Of a stretch of DNA of 64,000 nucleotides, positions 60,901 to 64,000 are shown in pieces. The translations under genes and the position numbers were made by a program. Every line of letters starts with the position of its first letter. Within the stretch, counting starts at the first letter, position 1. The notes under the pieces are model-generated. The model was not told the DNA's origin. It saw only the letters and a list, made by a program, of their open reading frames with translations, and did no database searches. The DNA is taken from contig CM049322.1 of NCBI GenBank assembly GCA_026874595.1, positions 20,523,400 to 20,587,399 on the forward strand, in the 5' to 3' direction. Source of the stretch: Sipunculus nudus (taxonomy: Eukaryota > Annelida > Sipuncula > Golfingiida > Sipunculidae).

Positions 60901-63900
60901 GTGGGTTAGTCTTCTAAACATTGATAGATAACTACGGCTACAGGTTGGTTAGTCTTCTAAACATTGATAGATAACTACGGCTACAGGTGGGTTAGTCTTC
61001 TAAACATTGGTAGATAACTACGGCTACAGGTGGGTTAGACTTCTAAACATTGGTAGATAACTATGGCTACAGGTGGGTTAGTCTTCTAAACATCGGTATA
61101 TAACTACGGCTACAGGTTGGTTAGACTTCTAAACATAGGTAGATAACTACGGCTACAGGTTGGTCAGTCTTCTAAACATTGATAGATAACTACGGCTACA
61201 AGTAGGTCAGTCTTCTAAACATCGGTAGATAACTACGGCTACAGGTTGGTCAGTCTTCTAAACATCGGTAGATAACTACGGCTACAGGTTGGTCACTCTT
61301 CTAAACATAGGTAGATAACTACGGCTTCAGGTCGGTTAGACTTCTAAACATAGGTAGATAACTACGGCTACAGGTAGGTCAGTCTTCTAAACATAGGTAG
61401 ATAACTACGGCTACAGGTTTGTCAGTCTTCTAAACAAAGGTAGATAACTACGGCTACAGGTTGGTCAGTCTTCTAAACATCGGTAGATAACTACGGCTTC
61501 AGGTTGGTCAGTCTTCTAAACATAGGTAGATAACTACGGCTACAGGTTGGTTAGTCTTCTAAACATAGGTAGATAACTACGGCTACAGGTTGGTCAGTCT
61601 TCTAAACATCGGTAGATAACTACGGCTACAGGTTGGTCAGTCTTCTAAACATCGGTAGATAACTACGGCTACAGGTTGGTTAGTCTTCTAAACATCGGTA
61701 GATATCTACGGCTACAGGTGGGTTAGTCTTCTAAACATAGGTAGATATCTACGGCTACAGGTGGGTTAGTCTTCTAAACATAGGTAGATAACTACGGCTA
61801 CAGGTAGATCAGTATTCTAAACATTGGTAGATAACTACGACTACAGGTTGGTTAGTCTTCTAAACATTGGTAGATAACTACGGCTACAGATTGGTTAGTC
61901 TTCTAAACATCGGTAGATATCTACGGCTACAGGTTGGTTAGTCTTCTAAACATCGGTAGATAACTACGGCTACAGGTAGGTCAGCCTTCTAAACATTGGT
62001 AGATAACTACGGCTACAGGTTGGTCAGTCTTCTAAACATTGGTAGATAACTACGGCTACAGGTGGGTTAGACTTCTAAACATTGGTAGATAACTACGGCT
62101 ACAGGTGGGTTAGTCTTCTAAACATCAGTAGATATCTACGGCTACAGGTGGGTTAGTCTTCTAAACATTGATAGATAACTACGGCTACAGGTTGGTTAGA
62201 CTTCTAAAAATTGATATATAACTACGGCTACAGGTTGGTTAGTCTTCTAAACATTGGTAGATAACTACGGCTACAGGTAGGTTAGTCTTCTAAACATTGA
62301 TAGATAACTACGGCTACAGGTTGGTCAGTCTTCTAAACATAGGTAGATAACTACGGCTACAGGTTGGTCAGTCTTCTAAACATCGGTAGATAACTACGGC
62401 TACAGGTAGGTTAGTCCTCTAAACATCGGTAGATAACTACGGCTACAGGTAGGTCAGTCTTCTAGACATTGATAGATAACTACGGCTTCAAGTTGGTTAA
62501 TCTTCTAAACATTGATAGAATACTACGGCTACAGGTGGGTTAGTCTTCTAAACATTGATAGATAACTACGGCTACAGGTAGGTTAGTCTTCTAAACATCG
62601 GTAGATAACTACGGCTACAGGTTGGTTAGTCTTCTAAACATTGGTAGATATTTACGGCTACAAGTGGGTCTATCTTTAATCACTTTGGACTCGATCACCA
62701 ATATGGTGGAGATCCCAGGTTATTATGAATATTCATGACTGGTAAGCCAGGTCATTGTTTGAAAAAGGTTATTCCCTAGACTTTATTCAGGTTGTTCTAA
62801 TCATGTAGATAAAAATTGAATTGAACTTCTATGTGATGCAAAGTTTTCTGTTTTTAAAAGTGGTTTCTGCAAGGAATAATATATGGCAGATGTAGAGGCA
62901 ATTGGTGAATGTCAACTTGATGACAGATGGATTCAGAAAGAACATTGGAGATTTTGTAGCTATGGTATTGGGAATTTTTAATAAAAACACTTATTTAATT
63001 TTCAATCGATCGAAGTTAAATTAAAATAATTATGGCTGTATCTTATTTTAGTTTTGTCACCAAATAGCTGAAAAATTGTAGCAAGAAAAAACATCCGATT
63101 GAATTATTTTGGTCAATTTTAAAAGACTGAGCTGCATTTATAATACGAGGACATTTGCAACACTTTTGCGCGTTTTGTCAATGGCTTTTAAATTTCCCCC
63201 ACCATGGATGCCTGCTCCACCAGTTTTTATAAAATCTGAAAAGGAACCTGTCCTTCATCAATATCTGCTGCAACAAAACAGTGATGGAGTCTGGTGTTTG
63301 AAAAGTTACATCAGCATTCAAAGTTCCTTTCCAGAGGTTCTAAATATAATTTTTCAAATATAATTTTATATGGGTTCCTTGTTATTGCTGGAGGTTCCAA
63401 GAAGACGAAAGCGTATGTGTACATACGCAACGTATGTACATCCACCCTTGACCTGTACATTTATTTTTATTAATCTTCTGATGAATATACTCCATTCCAC
63501 GAAGCATGTCCACCTGATTTTTTCGCTTACCTTTTCTTGCCCCATTGACAAAGTAGAAAATGAGGCGATTGTGTGTTAGAGAAGCTATACTCTACCTTGT
63601 ATGATATTTATGAAATAAAGTGATATAATAACATATATTAATATCAAATGATTCTATATAATATAATGATATAATAACATATTTAAACATAAAAAGATTC
63701 TATATAATAAAGTAATATTATAACATATATTAACATAAAATGATTCTATATAATAAATTAAAATAATAACATAATATATAATAATTTATAGATACAGTTT
63801 AATTTTTAGTTTGCCAGACAGTTAGATATAAAAAAAGTTGATATTCTGTATAGATCTAAATAAGTTATTAAATCAGCACATGTTAACTAGTCTCTTTTTT

Positions 63901-64000
63901 GCAGCCTGTACCAAATATTCCCGGAGAGAGCGCCCCCTGCCAACACGAGTGAACTCGCCCACATTAATCACGTGCTACACGACCACCTGGAGGGCGGCTC
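48052..64000 (+). CDS. Rh: Rh-family ammonium transporter (Rhesus glycoprotein), spliced, 3' end outside the window
   Basis: Rh glycoproteins are multi-pass membrane channels that conduct ammonia/ammonium (and possibly CO2) across the plasma membrane. Eight exons splice in phase to 390 codons. Residue numbers count from the Met at 48052. Visible landmarks are an N-terminal hydrophobic segment (about 6-25), an Asn-Ser-Thr sequon at 36-38 in the first outer loop, FQDV followed by GFGFLMTF (55-72), [14 protein letters not shown] with twin histidine H175 and recruiting Asp D167, [12 protein letters not shown] (216-227), [12 protein letters not shown] at the start of exon 6, and [12 protein letters not shown] with twin histidine H333. 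Family members run about 430-480 residues, so roughly the last 50-90 are missing. The start at 48052 matches the usual short N-terminus before WRL. A 34-residue upstream extension is possible (see the exon at 45521). Introns carry minisatellites and transposon remnants. Family assignment is secure; subtype (primitive Rhp1, Rh50 or B/C-like) cannot be decided here. Confidence 0.95.
48317..48776 (+). repeat. Degenerate minisatellite of about 31 bp in the first Rh intron
   Basis: Around fifteen imperfect copies of a unit like GGGCGTTATCAATGTTTGG followed by CCTTGGAG. The copies diverge in length and sequence, so the array is old. It starts about 100 bases after the exon donor. Confidence 0.85.
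50020..50055. repeat. (GA)n microsatellite
   Basis: Perfect GA run, 55 bases after a long C run (about 49946-49965). Confidence 0.96.
50443..50585. mobile_element. hAT-like MITE in the first Rh intron
   Basis: CAGGGGCGGATCCAGGTTTT is a classic hAT-type end. A 17-base G run and TGTCCTGGGTCCCGAGC mark a degenerate far end. Confidence 0.5.
51121..51647. mobile_element. 527-bp hAT-like TIR element in the first Rh intron
   Basis: CAGGGGTCGTAATACTTTG at the left and GTTATTACGACCCCTA at the right are inverted. GCCTTTCCGC-type motifs recur five times inside. Flanks TGTTTAAT / AGTTTAGT match at six of eight positions with a one-base offset. Confidence 0.6.
51937..52860. mobile_element. Possible second tandem-core-family element, weak
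   Basis: AGCTCAGCTGACAGTCATCA at 51937 matches the left end of 17605-20288. Near 52790-52850 an inverted GGACGGATGGACAGAG and GGCTGATCACCAT stretch resembles the same left end on the other strand. No tandem units between them. Confidence 0.35.
53337..53392. repeat. (CATA)n(AT)n microsatellite
   Basis: Four CATA units, then TA. Confidence 0.96.
53609..53660. repeat. (AT)n microsatellite
   Basis: Uninterrupted TA dinucleotides. Confidence 0.97.
54354..54411 (+). repeat. 35-bp-offset duplication of the Rh exon 2 acceptor edge
   Basis: TCTCTGTGTTTCAGGATGTC at 54354 repeats TCTCAGTGTTTCAGGACGTG at 54389. The true acceptor is the CTCAG ending at 54394. In the upstream copy that AG is CTG, and reading on meets TGA within a few codons. 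Confidence 0.7.
54395..54575 (+). CDS. Rh: Rh exon 2
   Basis: Begins TG after CTCAG and ends before GTAAGT, 181 bases, phase 1 in and phase 2 out. It encodes [18 protein letters not shown] and the next membrane helices ending in a His-rich stretch (GFIHGHGHV). A second, non-functional copy of its acceptor edge lies 35 bases upstream (from 54354). Confidence 0.93.
55250..55475 (+). mobile_element. tRNA-derived SINE-like element in Rh intron 2
   Basis: GCCGAGTGATAAAGCGCTCG resembles a tRNA A-box region and GACCCAATTCGATCACCG resembles a B box about 35 bases later. A body with GGTTTTCTCAGGGTTCTCAG follows, a motif of several invertebrate SINEs, and it ends AT-rich near GGGTTATAATAAATATTTG. Boundaries are approximate. 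Confidence 0.6.
55855..56005 (+). CDS. Rh: Rh exon 3
   Basis: Acceptor TTATTGCAG, donor GTAGGT, 151 bases, completing codon 114 and ending on a codon boundary at 164. It encodes [20 protein letters not shown] and a helix ending [10 protein letters not shown], matching the Rh core around the conserved Ala-Asp-Phe. Confidence 0.93.
56826..56970 (+). CDS. Rh: Rh exon 4 (first twin histidine)
   Basis: Acceptor TTTTTATAG, donor GTGGGT, 145 bases, phase 0 to 1. It encodes [18 protein letters not shown], in which D167 and H175 correspond to the recruiting Asp and first pore histidine of Rh channels, then an acidic cytoplasmic loop (EGDEDE) and SDLFSMIG. Confidence 0.94.
57243..57409 (+). CDS. Rh: Rh exon 5
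   Basis: Acceptor TTTTAG, donor GTATGT, 167 bases, phase 1 to 0. It contains the strongly conserved [12 protein letters not shown] at residues 216-227, then a loop and the helix [20 protein letters not shown]. Confidence 0.95.
57884..57920. repeat. (CA)n(TA)n microsatellite
   Basis: CA run then TA run, directly abutting the TIR element at 57921. Confidence 0.95.
57921..58250. mobile_element. Short TIR element in Rh intron 5
   Basis: Left end CTGTGGTTAC then CGAGAGGGTTTAAAGTTCGC; right end ATCGCGAAAATGAAACCCTC. The two are inverted copies (GAGGGTTT..TTCGCGATAT). Related copies are at 28490-28765 and 33355-33717. It is non-coding and of unknown superfamily. Confidence 0.6.
58271..58316. repeat. 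(TA)n(TG)n microsatellite
   Basis: Lies about 45 bases upstream of the Rh exon 6 acceptor and 20 bases after the intron 5 TIR element. Confidence 0.95.
58363..58500 (+). CDS. Rh: Rh exon 6
   Basis: Acceptor CACAACAG, donor GTAACT, 138 bases, phase 0 on both sides. It encodes [20 protein letters not shown] and a glycine-rich helix ending GFKYLK, as in Rh glycoproteins. Confidence 0.95.
59130..59263 (+). CDS. Rh: Rh exon 7 (second twin histidine)
   Basis: Acceptor TATTTTCAG, donor GTAGGT, 134 bases, phase 0 to 2. It encodes [12 protein letters not shown] (H333 is the second pore histidine), a small-residue-rich helix and the end VDNYGY. Its last 23 bases plus the first 20 of the intron are the founder of the 43-bp minisatellite that follows. 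Failure to use this donor would give Arg then TAG at once. Confidence 0.95.
59241..62671 (+). repeat. 43-bp minisatellite made of the Rh exon 7 donor junction, about 79 units
   Basis: The unit reads, in order, TCGGTAGATAACTACGGC, TACAG, then GTTGGTCAGTCTTCTAAACA. The first 23 bases match the end of exon 7 (TCGGTTGATAACTACGGCTACAG) and the rest match the start of intron 7, so each unit contains an exon/intron boundary. Units vary at the donor (GTTGGT, GTAGGT, GTGGGT), at CATCGG/CATAGG/CATTGA, and by occasional one-base insertions (a CATAAATATCGG form is 44 bp). 43 is not a multiple of 3 and units contain TAG or TAA, so the array cannot be coding. Confidence 0.97.
63618..63790. repeat. Three tandem copies of an AT-rich 55-57 bp unit in Rh intron 7
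   Basis: AAATGATTCTATATAATA and TAACATATATTAA(T/C)AT alternate three times with small changes, about 115 bases before exon 8. Confidence 0.8.
63905..64000 (+). CDS. Rh: Rh exon 8, cut by the window edge
   Basis: Acceptor TTTTTTGCAG. The first C completes the split codon as Ser and the frame reads [20 protein letters not shown] and on to the window end, 96 bases, with another N-T-S sequon. No donor is seen in the window. Confidence 0.9.

Noticed and set aside
59264-62671. Minisatellite as a CRISPR-like array
   Set aside because: Repeats are contiguous with no spacers, and the host is eukaryotic.
59264-62671. Minisatellite as a coding extension of exon 7
   Set aside because: The first in-frame codon after Arg is TAG, the period is 43 (not a multiple of three), and later units contain TAA in the other registers.

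Overview
This is animal genomic DNA. It is AT-rich and dense with microsatellites, and it carries one spliced host gene plus many decayed non-LTR retrotransposons and short terminal-inverted-repeat elements. There are no bacterial-style operons. The repeat set (hAT-like ends starting CAGGGGCG, a tandem-core element with AGCTCAGCTGA / TCAGCTGAGC ends, CR1/L2-like and RTE-like LINE relics) suggests a marine invertebrate, plausibly a mollusc. That placement is inference and rests on no database search.

The host gene occupies the right end on the + strand. It encodes an Rh-family (Rhesus glycoprotein / ammonium transporter) protein. Eight exons are readable (48052-48211, 54395-54575, 55855-56005, 56826-56970, 57243-57409, 58363-58500, 59130-59263, 63905 to the window edge). 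All junctions are GT/AG and all phases agree, giving 390 codons before the window ends. The twin histidines (H175, H333), the recruiting Asp (D167), the [12 protein letters not shown] signature and an Asn-Ser-Thr sequon in the first outer loop are present. A short upstream exon with its own ATG (45521-45561) would join in frame and add 34 residues.

The most striking structure is in intron 7. The last 23 bases of exon 7 and the first 20 bases of the intron, so the splice donor itself, have been amplified about 79 times as a 43-bp minisatellite (59241-62671). Every unit carries a donor-like sequence. A second exon edge of the same gene, the acceptor of exon 2, is also locally duplicated with a 35-bp offset.

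The left three quarters of the window hold no convincing host gene. From left to right: the end of a hAT-like MITE (1-62); a GAGTCC-rich block with inverted ends (388-1741); a 21-bp minisatellite (4310-4850); a CR1/L2-like LINE on the minus strand nested inside a dispersed repeat (6018-7945); an intact copy of that dispersed repeat (9737-10075); an RTE-type reverse-transcriptase relic (13500-14056); a 2.7-kb element with seven 335-bp tandem units (17605-20288); a decayed two-ORF LINE flanked by a perfect 81-bp direct repeat (24200-27047); a 687-bp TIR element (29843-30529); a hAT-like MITE with exact target duplications (34651-35350); an identical 516-bp tandem duplication (39661-40692); and further TIR elements at 42362-42966, 46404-46628 and 51121-51647.
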